Part shown: piece after piece, positions 18,647 through 26,576 of the stretch
Layout: each line of letters starts with the position of its first letter
How positions within the stretch are numbered: the first letter of the stretch is position 1
NCBI RefSeq assembly: GCF_021648885.1
Contig: NZ_JAKJHZ010000007.1
Location: 248,001-312,000, forward strand
Length of the DNA: 64,000 nucleotides
Source of the DNA: Nocardioides potassii
Lineage (GTDB): Bacteria > Actinomycetota > Actinomycetes > Propionibacteriales > Nocardioidaceae
Direction of reading: 5' to 3'
Made by a program: the position numbers and the translations under genes
Notes under the pieces: model-generated
What the model saw: only the letters and a program-made list of their open reading frames with translations
Databases searched by the model: none
Told to the model about the DNA's origin: nothing

Positions 18647-20301
18647 ACCAGGGCCTCAGCAATCGGTCCGAGTGCGAGCGACGGGAAGTAGGTGAGGCCG
18701 GTCATGATGACGATGACTCCGACCAGCATCCCGACGAACAGGGGCTTGTGGGTGGGGAGGGTCCCCGCCGTGGCGGGCACGGTGCCCTGCTCGGCCAGCG
18801 AGCCGGCGAGCAGCAGCACGAGCACGATCGGCACCAGGCGGCCGATGAGCATCGCGAGGCCCAGGGTGATCTGGAAGAAGTCCGAGGTGACCGTGAGGCC
18901 ACCGAACGCGCTGCCGTTGTTGTTGGCAGCCGACGTGAACGCGTACAGCACCTCCGAGAAGCCGTGGCCACCGGAGTTGCCCATCGCCTCCGACGTCGGG
19001 TCCAGCGCGATGGCCACCCCCGCGCCTACGAGCACGAGCGCGGGCGTGGTGAGCGTGTAGAGCGCGACGTAGGTCATCTGCTGCGCGCTGATCTTCTTGC
19101 CGAGCAGCTCGGGGGTCCGGCCGACCATCAGGCCGGCGACGAAGACCGCGAGGATCGCCATCATCAGGATGCCGTAGATCCCGGCGCCGACGCCGCCCGG
19201 GACGATCTCGCCGAGCATCATGTTGACCAGCGCCGCTCCGCCGCCCACTGGCGTCAGCGAGTCGTGCGACGCGTTGACCGCACCGGTCGAGGTGGCCGTG
19301 GTCGACGCCACGAAGAGGGCCGAGGCCCACTCGCCGAACCGGGTCTCCTTGCCCTCCATCGCAGCACCCGCGGCCTGGGCGGCGGCGCCCTGGCCGGTGA
19401 CCTCGGCCCAGGTCGCGGCGACCAGCGTGAGCGTGTAGAGGACGCCCATGACGCCCAGGATCGCCAGACCCTGTCGGCGGTTGCCGAGCATCGTGCCGAG
19501 GGTGCGGGTCAGCGCCACCGGCGTCACCAGGATCAGGGAGACCTGCAGGAAGTTGGTGTAGCTGCTGGGGTTCTCGAACGGGTGGGCCGAGTTGGCGTTG
19601 AAGAAGCCGCCACCGTTGTTGCCCAGCTCCTTGATCGCCTCCTGGCTCGCCACCGGACCGCCGGTGAGGACCTGGGAGTGGCCGGCCAGCGTCTGCATCG
19701 TCAAGTCGCTGAAGCTCTGCACCACACCACCCGCGACGAGGAGCACGGCCGCGACGAACGAGATCGGCAGCAGGATGCGGATGGTGCCACGGGTGAGGTC
19801 CACCCAGAAGTTGCCGAGGGAGCCGCTGCGTGAGCGGACGAAGCCGCGGATCAGGGCCACCGCGATCGCGATCCCGACGGCGGCGGAGAGGAAGTTCTGC
19901 ACCGCCAGGCCCGCCATCTGGGCGGCGAAGCCCAAGGTCGACTCACCGGAGTACGACTGCCAGTTCGTGTTGGTCACGAAGGAGACCGCGGTGTTGAACG
20001 ACATCCAGAACGGCACGTGGGGCAGGCCGCGGTCCATCGGCAGCACGGCCTGGCCGAGCTGGATCCCCATCAGGACGACGATGCTCACGAGGCTGAAGCC
20101 GACGACGCTGGTCGCGTAGGACCGTGCGCCCTGCTCGGCGTCGGGGCTGACGCCGCTGAGGCGATAGACGAGGCGCTCGACGCGCAGGTGGGTGGTGCTG
20201 GTGTAGACCCGCGCCATGTAGTCGCCGTAGGGGACGTACACGGCGGCGAGGAGCGCCACCAGGAGGGCGATCGTGAGGAGACCGCCAAGGGTGTCGGACA
20301 C
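18643..20301 (-). CDS. kdpA: K+-transporting ATPase channel subunit KdpA
   Basis: 552 residues and about ten TM helices, forming the K+-selective channel subunit of the Kdp complex. Selectivity-filter-like loops are visible as [52 protein letters not shown], and [13 protein letters not shown], one per M1PM2-like repeat. The frame is open upstream to 20556, but GTG 20301 overlaps the kdpF stop by 1 nt and gives the normal family N-terminus ([13 protein letters not shown]), so it is the start used here. Confidence 0.96.
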
Positions 20302-20390
20302 TAGAAACGCTCCGGGAGGACGAGCGCTGCGAGGACGTAGAGCGCGACGCACACGACCGCGACCACGAGGAGGCTGGACAAGAGGCTCAT
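20301..20390 (-). CDS. kdpF: K+-transporting ATPase small subunit KdpF
   Basis: A 29-residue single-pass membrane peptide from ATG 20390 to TAG 20301-20303, its last base shared with the kdpA start GTG. The peptide is a single hydrophobic helix (LVVAVVCVALYVLAALV) ending in LPERF, the conserved C-terminus of KdpF. KdpF binds KdpA and stabilises the complex in the membrane. Short length means automated annotation could miss it. Confidence 0.92.
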   Translation of the reverse strand: MSLLSSLLVVAVVCVALYVLAALVLPERF

Positions 20391-20430
20391 GCGCCGAGCG
20401 TCCACCGGCCGACAGCCGGCACCCGGCGTC

Positions 20431-20458
20431 TTGACGCGATCTTGGCGCCGGTTGACGC
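20431..20458 (-). promoter_or_regulatory. candidate KdpE operator upstream of kdpF
   Basis: Two direct copies of GCGTCAA (read leftward; TTGACGC at 20431-20437 and 20452-20458 on the forward strand) are spaced 21 bp, two helical turns, 41-68 nt upstream of kdpF. OmpR-family regulators such as KdpE bind head-to-tail direct repeats. The assignment rests on spacing and position only; no -10 box was clearly recognised. Confidence 0.45.
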
Positions 20459-20498
20459 GCACTTGTCGGGCGTGTGGCCCGGGTCTCGCCGACCCGGG

Positions 20499-20891
20499 TC
20501 AGGGACGCGCGTGCTCGATCGCCTCTTCCTCCTCCGGCGAGAGCTGCTGCTCGCACGACCAGGAGGCGACCGACTTGGCGTACGTGCGGGCCTCGCTCCG
20601 CCCGTGGATGGAGGTCAGCACCACGCCGTGGCCGGCGTCGTCGAGCAGGGCGAGGCTCCAGCTGAGGTGGCCGCCGACGTCGCCGAAGGCGTCGTACCGC
20701 ACCACCGAGAGGTGCCGCAGCGCGTCGCGGTTCTCGGCCTGGAGGGCCGCGACCTCCTGCCGGAGGCCGTGGACGTCCTGGGGCAGCGCGTCCACGCCGT
20801 CGCCGGCGGGGCGTGACGTCGTACGACGGAGGGCGAGGACGGCCAGCACGCAGGCCAGCGCGGCGAGGACGACGGCGACCAGATCGAGCAT
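20499..20891 (-). CDS. DUF4446 family protein
   Basis: A 130-residue protein with one N-terminal TM helix (LDLVAVVLAALACVLAVLAL), a short coiled-coil stretch (VHGLRQEVAALQAENRDALRHL), and the family core VVRYDAFGDVGGHLSWSLALLDDAGHGVVLTSIHGRSEARTYAKSV. DUF4446 is widespread in Gram-positives and of unknown function. ATG 20891 has TAGGGT (20898-20903) 6 nt upstream, so it is probably leaderless. It is divergent from pheA. Confidence 0.85.
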   Translation of the reverse strand: MLDLVAVVLAALACVLAVLALRRTTSRPAGDGVDALPQDVHGLRQEVAALQAENRDALRHLSVVRYDAFGDVGGHLSWSLALLDDAGHGVVLTSIHGRSEARTYAKSVASWSCEQQLSPEEEEAIEHARP

Positions 20892-20960
20892 GCGGCGACC
20901 CTATGTTCGGCGGCTGGTCAGAGCCGGTCGGACACGGCGGCGCGTGGAAGACTCGCGGCC

Positions 20961-21797
20961 GTGACCCGCCGCATCGCCTACCAGGGAGAGCCCGGAGCCA
21001 ACTCCCACCTGGTCTGCCAGCAGGCCTACCCCGACTGGGAGCCGGTGCCGTGCGCGTCGTTCGAGGACGCCTTCGCGGCCGTCGAGTCCGGCGACGCCGA
21101 CCTCGCGATGATCCCGATCGACAACTCGATCGCCGGGCGGGTGGCCGACATCCACCACTTCCTGCCGACGTCCGACCTGCACATCGTGGGCGAGCGGTTC
21201 CTGCGCATCCAGTTCTCGCTGATGGCGTTGCCGGAGGCGAGCGTCGACTCGATCCGCACGGTCCACAGCCACGTCCACGCCCTCGGCCAGTGCCGCGGCG
21301 TGATCCGCGAGCTCGGGCTGACGCCGGTCGTCGCGGGTGACACCGCCGGCGCGGCTCGCGAGGTGTCCGAGTCGGGCGACCCGACGCAGGCGGCCATCGC
21401 CCCGCCGCTCGCGGCCGAGATCTACGGCCTGCAGGTGCTGCGCGAGGAGATCGAGGACGAGGACCACAACACGACCCGCTTCGTCGTGCTCTCGCGCGAC
21501 TTCGAGCAGGCGCCGCGTGGCAACGGGCCGGTCGTGACGACGTTCATCTTCAACGTCCGCAACCTGCCGGCCGCGCTCTACAAGGCGCTCGGCGGCTTCG
21601 CGACCAACGGCGTCAACATGACCAAGCTCGAGAGCTACATGGTCGGCGGGCAGTTCACCGCCACGCAGTTCCTCGCCGAGGTCGACGGCCACCCCGACGA
21701 CCCGCCGGTGCGCAACGCCCTCGAGGAGCTGGAGTTCTTCACCACCGAGGTCAAGGTGCTCGGCGTCTACCCCGCCGACGCCTTCCGGGCTTCGTAG
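20961..21797 (+). CDS. pheA: prephenate dehydratase
   Basis: 278 residues. It converts prephenate to phenylpyruvate in phenylalanine synthesis. The catalytic domain spans ~1-180 (IAYQGEPGANSH, MIPIDNSIAGRV), and the Thr of the T-R-F motif is in HNTTRFVVLSRD. A C-terminal ACT domain (~195-270: FIFNVRNLPAALYKALGGFATNGVNM, then TKLESYM) carries the Phe-binding ESR-type motif as ESY, so the usual Arg is Tyr. There is no fused chorismate mutase, as is usual in actinobacteria. The start is GTG 20961. The stop lies directly before the 72-bp repeat at 21798. Confidence 0.94.
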   Translation: MTRRIAYQGEPGANSHLVCQQAYPDWEPVPCASFEDAFAAVESGDADLAMIPIDNSIAGRVADIHHFLPTSDLHIVGERFLRIQFSLMALPEASVDSIRTVHSHVHALGQCRGVIRELGLTPVVAGDTAGAAREVSESGDPTQAAIAPPLAAEIYGLQVLREEIEDEDHNTTRFVVLSRDFEQAPRGNGPVVTTFIFNVRNLPAALYKALGGFATNGVNMTKLESYMVGGQFTATQFLAEVDGHPDDPPVRNALEELEFFTTEVKVLGVYPADAFRAS

Positions 21798-21869
21798 CCG
21801 AGTCCTACGGTTGTCGGCCGAGATCTCGGCTGACAACCGTTGCGGTCACCGGATGTCCGGAGACTCCAG
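21798..21869. repeat. 72-bp dispersed repeat, copy 1, containing a 34-nt palindrome
   Basis: Matches the reverse complement of 60804-60875 at 69 of 72 positions. The core 21807-21840 is a loopless palindrome with 17-bp arms (ACGGTTGTCGGCCGAGA and complement) and one G-T mismatch. Here it begins one base after the pheA stop, where it can act as a terminator, and ends 21 nt before the TMEM165 gene. Confidence 0.85.
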
Positions 21870-21890
21870 CCCCGGTGACAGACTCCCCCG

Positions 21891-22490
21891 GTGATCGATC
21901 TCCTCGTCGTGGCCCTCGCCTTCGGCGCCATCTTCGTCGTCGAGCTGCCGGACAAGACGTTCATCGCCACGCTGGTGATGTCGACGAAGATGCGACCGCT
22001 CTTCGTCTGGATCGGCGTCGCGCTGGCGTTCTTCGTCCAGACGGCCGTGGCGGTCGGCGTCGGCAAGGCCGCGTCGTTCCTGCCGGAGGACCTCATCCAC
22101 GTCGTCGCGGCGCTGATGTTCGTGATCGGGGCGATCATCCTGTTCCGCGAGGCGCGCTCGGCCGACGAGGAGGAGAAGGAGTCCGAGGAGGAGTACGCCG
22201 CCCGGTCCACCGCGCAGGGCCTCCGGGTCATCGTGACGTCCTTCCTCGTCCTGTTCGCCGCCGAGTGGGGCGACCTGTCGCAGCTGCTGACCATCTCCCT
22301 CGTCGCGAAGTACGACGACCCGGTGTCGGTGTTCCTCGGCGCGTGGGGCGCCCTGCTGGCTGTCTCCGGCCTGGCCGTGATCGTCGGGCGGATCCTGCTC
22401 CAGCACGTCAGGCTCGCGGTCCTCCACTACGTGGGTGCGACGGTCTGCGTCCTCATGGCAGCCTTGACGGTGTGGGAGATGACTCGCTGA
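21891..22490 (+). CDS. TMEM165/GDT1 family (UPF0016) cation transporter
   Basis: A 199-residue membrane protein of two homologous three-helix halves. Each half should carry E-x-G-D-(K/R)-(S/T); here they read VVELPDKTFIA (near 17) and AEWGDLSQLL (near 122), with an acidic cytoplasmic loop between (DEEEKESEEEY). Family members move Mn2+ or Ca2+ in exchange for H+. The first motif has P for G and the second L for K/R, variants seen in bacterial members. Mn2+ export would fit with the riboswitch-controlled TerC at 33 kb. GTG 21891 is the start. Confidence 0.85.
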   Translation: MIDLLVVALAFGAIFVVELPDKTFIATLVMSTKMRPLFVWIGVALAFFVQTAVAVGVGKAASFLPEDLIHVVAALMFVIGAIILFREARSADEEEKESEEEYAARSTAQGLRVIVTSFLVLFAAEWGDLSQLLTISLVAKYDDPVSVFLGAWGALLAVSGLAVIVGRILLQHVRLAVLHYVGATVCVLMAALTVWEMTR

Positions 22491-22975
22491 CGCAGGTCCG
22501 GGACCGCTTCGTCGCCGTCAACGGCGACCACCCGATGACCCCCGAGGACGACGCCTACGTCCGGAAGCACTTCGTGCCCGCCGCGCCGGGGGCGATCGAC
22601 CTCATGCTCGAGGGCCGCCTGCCGCTGCCGTCGTACGTCCTCTCGGACGGCACGCCGATGGTCCCCGCCACCCACGGCACCCTCGCGGAGGTGGCCGGCG
22701 GCCTCGACCGGCTGCACGACTGGTTCGTCGCCTTCTGGGACGACCGGGCGACCGGCGAGGAGGAGTGGGCGGCCTACCTCTCGGGCCAGTACGTCTGCCT
22801 CCGCGAGGTCACGCCCGCGCGGATCATCGCCAAGACCGAGCGGATCGCCGACGCGACCCGCGCCGAGGGCTGCTGCGCCGCGACCCGCACGACGAGGTCG
22901 GCCGCGGCCTGCTCGGCCAGGCGGTCGATGGCGTCCTCGCGGTGGCCGGGCTCGACGAGCTGCTGCTGCCCATGA
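22472..22975 (+). pseudogene. DUF6058-like protein gene, frameshifted near 22868
   Basis: From GTG 22472 (overlapping the end of the TMEM165 gene) the frame reads VRDRFVAVNGDHPMTPEDDAYVRKHF ... LSGQYVCLREVTPARIIAKTERIADATRAEG and then degenerates into Cys/Arg-rich sequence to the stop at 22975. In the -1 frame from about 22870 the expected continuation appears: LLRRDPHDEVGRGLLGQAVDG, then LAVAGLDELLLPM, then FGGPTSRERWVDRMRAEYL. This looks like one missing base around 22864-22870, either a real mutation or a sequencing error. The family assignment (DUF6058, found near natural-product genes, function unknown) is from memory of its pattern. The restored frame runs without a stop into the GNAT gene, implying a fusion. 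Confidence 0.6.
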
Positions 22976-23034
22976 CGGCGTACGACCGCCTGCGGTTCGG
23001 CGGCCCGACGAGCCGGGAGCGGTGGGTGGACCGG

Positions 23035-23604
23035 ATGCGCGCGGAGTACCTCACGCCGGTGCCGCCGGACCTGCCGCTGCGCACCGAGCGACTGGTGCTG
23101 CGGCCATGGCAGCCAGGCGACGAGGCGGCGTTCGCCGAGGCGTGGGCCGACGAGGACTACGCCAGCCTGCTGCTGACCCGCACGATGAACGCCGCGGAGG
23201 TCGCCGACATGGTCCGCCGCCGGATGGACCCCGGCGACGGCCGGTTCGTCGGGCTGGTGGTCGAGCACGACGGCGAGCCGGTCGGCGACACGATCCTGAT
23301 CCTCCAGGGCACCGGCCTCAGCGAGGGCGAGATCGGCTGGACGATGATCCCCCGCCACGCCGGTCGCGGCTTCGCCACCGAGGCCGCGAACGCCGTGCTG
23401 CAGATGGGCTTCGAGCACTACGGCCTGCGCCGGATCGTCGCCAACCTCGACGCCCGCAACGACCGCTCCGCCGCCCTCTGCGAACGGCTCGGCATGCGCC
23501 GCGAGGTCCACCGGCTCGGCGACTTCTGGTCGAAGGGCCGCTGGACCGACTCCTACGAGTACGCCCTCCTCCGCGACGAGTGGCTGGCCACGCGCGGGCG
23601 CTAG
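23035..23604 (+). CDS. GNAT family N-acetyltransferase (RimJ/RimL type)
   Basis: 189 residues from ATG 23035. It has the RimJ-type opening LPLRTERLVLRPWQPGDEAAF, the acetyl-CoA loop IPRHAGRGFATEAANAVL (Q/R-x-x-G-x-G/A form), and the end LDARNDRSAALCERLGMRREV. It transfers an acetyl group to an amine, often protein N-termini or small molecules; the substrate is unknown. The frame is open upstream through the DUF6058 C-terminus, so the true start could be further upstream (ATG 22972) or the protein could be the second half of a DUF6058-GNAT fusion broken by the frameshift. Confidence 0.85.
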   Translation: MRAEYLTPVPPDLPLRTERLVLRPWQPGDEAAFAEAWADEDYASLLLTRTMNAAEVADMVRRRMDPGDGRFVGLVVEHDGEPVGDTILILQGTGLSEGEIGWTMIPRHAGRGFATEAANAVLQMGFEHYGLRRIVANLDARNDRSAALCERLGMRREVHRLGDFWSKGRWTDSYEYALLRDEWLATRGR

Positions 23605-23633
23605 GTGGGCGGGTTGCGCGAGCCCATCGCCGT

Positions 23634-23694
23634 ACACGTGTCCGCGAAGTGGCCCGTGTGGGGCCGGTCTGGGGGCCACGTCTCGGACACGTGT
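23634..23694 (-). repeat. 61-bp ACACGTGT-ended repeat, copy 1 (inverted)
   Basis: A 61-bp element starting and ending with ACACGTGT, itself partly palindromic (GTGGCCC / GGGGCCAC inside). Its reverse complement matches 24804-24864 at about 55 of 61 positions. It stands 30 nt after the GNAT stop and 68 nt before the DUF559 gene. Confidence 0.8.
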
Positions 23695-23762
23695 ACGCCG
23701 GCGGCGCCGGGCCTGTGGAGGACGGCCGACGCCCGGGCTCGGAGATCACGGAACCTGTGGTC

Positions 23763-24689
23763 ATGGCCTTCGACCCCCAGCAGCCGTTCCTCCGCGCCGT
23801 CGGCCTCGAGAACGGCGTGACGCCCAAGGCGCTGCGCGGTCCCGGGTACCGGCGGCTGTTCCGCAACGTCTTCGTCGCCAGCGCGTCGGTGCCGACGCCT
23901 CTCCAGCGCGTCCGTGGAGCGCTCGCCCTGCAGGTGCCGGAGGCATGGGCCAGCCATGCCTCGGCTGCGCGGGTGAAGGGAGCCCCGATCCCGACGATCG
24001 CGGACGAGCACGTGAGCGTCCCCCACCAGAAGCTGCGCCGGCACCACCGCGGGCTGCGCTGCCACGTCGGTGATCCCGCGGGGGTCGTCTTCGAGAACGG
24101 CGTGCGCGTGTCGGGGGACGTGCAGATGTTCGTCGAGCTGAGCGGTCAGCTGACCCTCGTCGATCTGGTCGTCGTCGGGGACTGGCTGGCGCGCCGGCGC
24201 GGGGTGACGCCCGAGCAGCTGGTGCGCGCCTGTCGACGCAGCCGGCACAAGGACCGGCGCAAGGCCCTGGCCGCGGCTCGCTACGTCCGGTCCGGGGTCG
24301 ACTCGCCGATGGAGACCCGGCTGCGCATGCTGCTGGTCCTCGCGGGCCTGCCGGAGCCGGAGGTCAACCTCAAGATCCGGGCGCAGGACGGAGAGGTGAT
24401 CCGGATGTACGACCTCTGCTACCCGGCCGTGCGCGTGGCGGTCGAGTACAACGGCAAGCTCCACGTCGAGGTGATCGCGACCTGGGAGGCAGACCTCGAG
24501 CGGCGCGCGGACATGGACGACGAGGAGTGGCGCCTCGTCGTGGTGACCAGCTCGGGCATATACCAGGACCCGGTCCGGACGCTCCGGCGGGTGCACCGGG
24601 TGCTGCTCGCGCGGGGGATGCCGGATGTCCCGCTGCGCCTCCTCGACGACTGGCGACCGCACTTCCCGGGATTCGCCGACGCCGCGTGA
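23763..24689 (+). CDS. DUF559-type (Vsr-like fold) nuclease-like protein
   Basis: 308 residues. The N-terminal half resembles proteins annotated AbiEi-like/transcriptional-regulator-like in actinobacteria (RAVGLENGVTPKALRGPGYRRLFRNVFVA). The C-terminal ~110 residues form a DUF559/restriction-endonuclease-like domain: SPMETRLRMLLVLAGLPEPEVN, YDLCYPAVRVAVEYNGKLH, with acidic residues E, D, and E and a terminal H in the PD-(D/E)xK-like order. The usual V-E-x-D-G reads VEYNG, so metal binding may be altered. Nuclease activity is not proven. It is flanked by inverted 61-bp repeats, and its last codons lie in the tandemly duplicated unit downstream. It is many-copy in Nocardioides-type genomes by my recollection. 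Confidence 0.75.
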   Translation: MAFDPQQPFLRAVGLENGVTPKALRGPGYRRLFRNVFVASASVPTPLQRVRGALALQVPEAWASHASAARVKGAPIPTIADEHVSVPHQKLRRHHRGLRCHVGDPAGVVFENGVRVSGDVQMFVELSGQLTLVDLVVVGDWLARRRGVTPEQLVRACRRSRHKDRRKALAAARYVRSGVDSPMETRLRMLLVLAGLPEPEVNLKIRAQDGEVIRMYDLCYPAVRVAVEYNGKLHVEVIATWEADLERRADMDDEEWRLVVVTSSGIYQDPVRTLRRVHRVLLARGMPDVPLRLLDDWRPHFPGFADAA

Positions 24690-24878
24690 CGCCGTACGAC
24701 CACACGTGTCCGCGACATGGCCCCCAAACCGGCCGCGCAAGGGCCACTTCCCGCACACGTGTCGCGGCGGGGCACCCGGGGCGCCGCGTGACGCCGTACG
24801 ACCACATGTGTCCGCGACGTGGCCCCCAGACCGGCCCCGCAAGGGCCACTTCCCGGACACGTGTCGCGGCGGGGCACC
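24681..24878 (+). repeat. two tandem 96-bp units, each with one 61-bp ACACGTGT element
   Basis: Units 24681-24776 and 24783-24878 are ~94% identical (period 102 bp). Each contains a copy of the 61-bp element (24702-24762; 24804-24864) in the orientation opposite to 23634-23694. Unit 1 begins with GCCGCGTGA, which holds the last two codons and stop of the DUF559 gene; unit 2 repeats that stretch. The array ends 15 nt before the arginine deiminase start, just before its -10 box. Confidence 0.85.
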
Positions 24879-24893
24879 GCTAGAGTCCGGGGC

Positions 24894-26150
24894 ATGGTCT
24901 CGACCCCTGCTCCCCACGGCGCCGACAGCGAGGTCGGCCGGCTGGCCACCGTGATGCTGCACCGGCCCGGCAACGAGCTCAAGCGGCTCACGCCCCGCAA
25001 CAACGACCGGCTCCTGTTCGACGGCATCCCGTGGGTCAGCCGGGCCCAGGACGAGCACGACGCGTTCGCCGCGACCCTGCGCGAGCGGGGCGTCGAGGTG
25101 CTCTACCTGACCGAGCTGCTGACCGAGACGCTCGAGAGCGAGCTGGCCCGCAACCACGCGATCACCAGCGCGCTGTCGGGCCTTCATCTCGGCGACACCA
25201 TGCGCCGCTACCTCGCCCAGGCCCTGCGCGACCAGTCGCCCGCCGAGCTCACCGACACCCTCACCGCAGGCATCCGCAACGACGAGGTCCGCGGCGGCCA
25301 CGGCCTGGTCACCAGCCTGCTCGACCCCCATGACTTCCTCATCGACCCGCTGCCCAACCTGCTCTTCACGCGCGATTCCAGCGTCTGGGTCCAGGACCGG
25401 GTGGCCGTGACCAGCCTGGCGATGCCCGCGCGCAAGCGCGAGACGCAGCTGACCGAGCTGATCTACACCGAGCACCCCCGCTTCGCCGGCACGCGCAAGA
25501 TCCACGGCTGGCACAACGAGCACGTCGAGGGGGGCGACGTCCTGCTGCTGGCGCCGGGCGTGATCGCGGTCGGCGTCGGGGAGCGTACGACGCCCGCGGG
25601 CGTGGAGCGCCTCGCCCGCCAGGTCTTCCACGCCGGGCTCGCCCACACGGTGCTGGCCGTGCCGATCGCGCAGGAGCGCGCGACGATGCACCTCGACACG
25701 GTGTGCACGATGGTCGACGTCGACAAGGTCGTGATGTACCCCAACGTCGCCGACACGCTGCGCGCGGTCACCGTGACGATGGGCGACAGCGGCTCGGACG
25801 AGTCCGACCTCACGCTCGACGTGAGCGGGTCCGAGCCCTTCCTCGTCGCGGCCGCCAAGGCGATGCAGATCGACACGCTCCACCAGATCGACACCGGGCT
25901 CGACCCGGTGACGGCCGAGCGCGAGCAGTGGGACGACGGCAACAACACCCTCGCCCTCGCTCCCCGGGTGGCGGTGGCCTACGAGCGCAACGACGAGACC
26001 AACGACCGGCTCGAGGCGGCCGGCATCGAGGTGGTCAGGATCGCCGGGTCCGAGCTGGGCTCGGGGCGCGGCGGCCCGCGCTGCATGAGCTGCCCGATCT
26101 CCCGCGAGCCGCTGGCCGCGGACACCGGTGCGGCCGCCGGCGTGGAGTGA
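24894..26150 (+). CDS. arcA: arginine deiminase
   Basis: A 418-residue guanidino-modifying enzyme that hydrolyses arginine to citrulline and ammonia. Visible signatures are [12 protein letters not shown] (substrate Asp), [12 protein letters not shown] (the His-x-Glu-Gly-Gly-Asp active-site strand), [11 protein letters not shown] (catalytic His), and the nucleophile Cys near 402 in [12 protein letters not shown]. No ornithine carbamoyltransferase, carbamate kinase, or arginine/ornithine antiporter is nearby, so it is an orphan rather than a full ADI energy pathway. ATG 24894 has TAGAGT (24881-24886) 7 nt upstream. The -35 region would lie within the tandem repeat. Confidence 0.95.
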   Translation: MVSTPAPHGADSEVGRLATVMLHRPGNELKRLTPRNNDRLLFDGIPWVSRAQDEHDAFAATLRERGVEVLYLTELLTETLESELARNHAITSALSGLHLGDTMRRYLAQALRDQSPAELTDTLTAGIRNDEVRGGHGLVTSLLDPHDFLIDPLPNLLFTRDSSVWVQDRVAVTSLAMPARKRETQLTELIYTEHPRFAGTRKIHGWHNEHVEGGDVLLLAPGVIAVGVGERTTPAGVERLARQVFHAGLAHTVLAVPIAQERATMHLDTVCTMVDVDKVVMYPNVADTLRAVTVTMGDSGSDESDLTLDVSGSEPFLVAAAKAMQIDTLHQIDTGLDPVTAEREQWDDGNNTLALAPRVAVAYERNDETNDRLEAAGIEVVRIAGSELGSGRGGPRCMSCPISREPLAADTGAAAGVE

Positions 26151-26194
26151 GACACATGCGCATCACGTTCCCCACGGTGGATCGTTGAACCGGC

Positions 26195-26569
26195 ATGACT
26201 GACTCCATCCTGGACGCCCTCGACCCCGCCGACGCCAGGCGCGTCCTCGCCGCGGGCACCGAGCTGACGCTGCCGCAGGGCTGGTCGCCGATCGCCGCGG
26301 GCACGACGGCTGACAAGGCGTACCTCATCACCGAGGGCGAGGTCTCGGTCCGCAAGGGCGGCGTCGAGATCGCCACCCTCGGCCCGGGCTCGGTCGTCGG
26401 AGAGGCGGCCATCGTCAACCGCACCCTCCGCTCCGCGACCGTCGTGGCCCTCACCCCGCTCAAGGTCGTGCACTTCACCAGCGAACGGATCGAGCAGCTC
26501 GCCGACCAGGTGCCGGCCTTCGGTGCCGCCCTCCGCGCAGCCGCCGCAGGGCGGACGTCGGGGAGCTGA
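26195..26569 (+). CDS. cyclic nucleotide-binding domain protein
   Basis: A 124-residue single CNB (CAP-effector) domain: LTLPQGWSPIAAGTTADKAYLITEGEVSVRKGG, then the phosphate-binding cassette region LGPGSVVGEAAIVNRTLRSATVVALTPLKVVHF, where G-E-A-A and R-S-A-T contact the cyclic nucleotide. There is no DNA-binding or enzymatic domain, so it is likely a small cAMP receptor or regulatory subunit. Its stop is 7 nt before the GTG of an adenylate cyclase gene; the two are surely one operon, pairing a cAMP maker with a cAMP binder. Confidence 0.88.
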   Translation: MTDSILDALDPADARRVLAAGTELTLPQGWSPIAAGTTADKAYLITEGEVSVRKGGVEIATLGPGSVVGEAAIVNRTLRSATVVALTPLKVVHFTSERIEQLADQVPAFGAALRAAAAGRTSGS

Positions 26570-26576
26570 TCCTGCG

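Noticed and set aside
24681..24878. CRISPR array
   Set aside because: Only two units with a 6-nt gap, units partly palindromic and 96 bp long, no cas genes.
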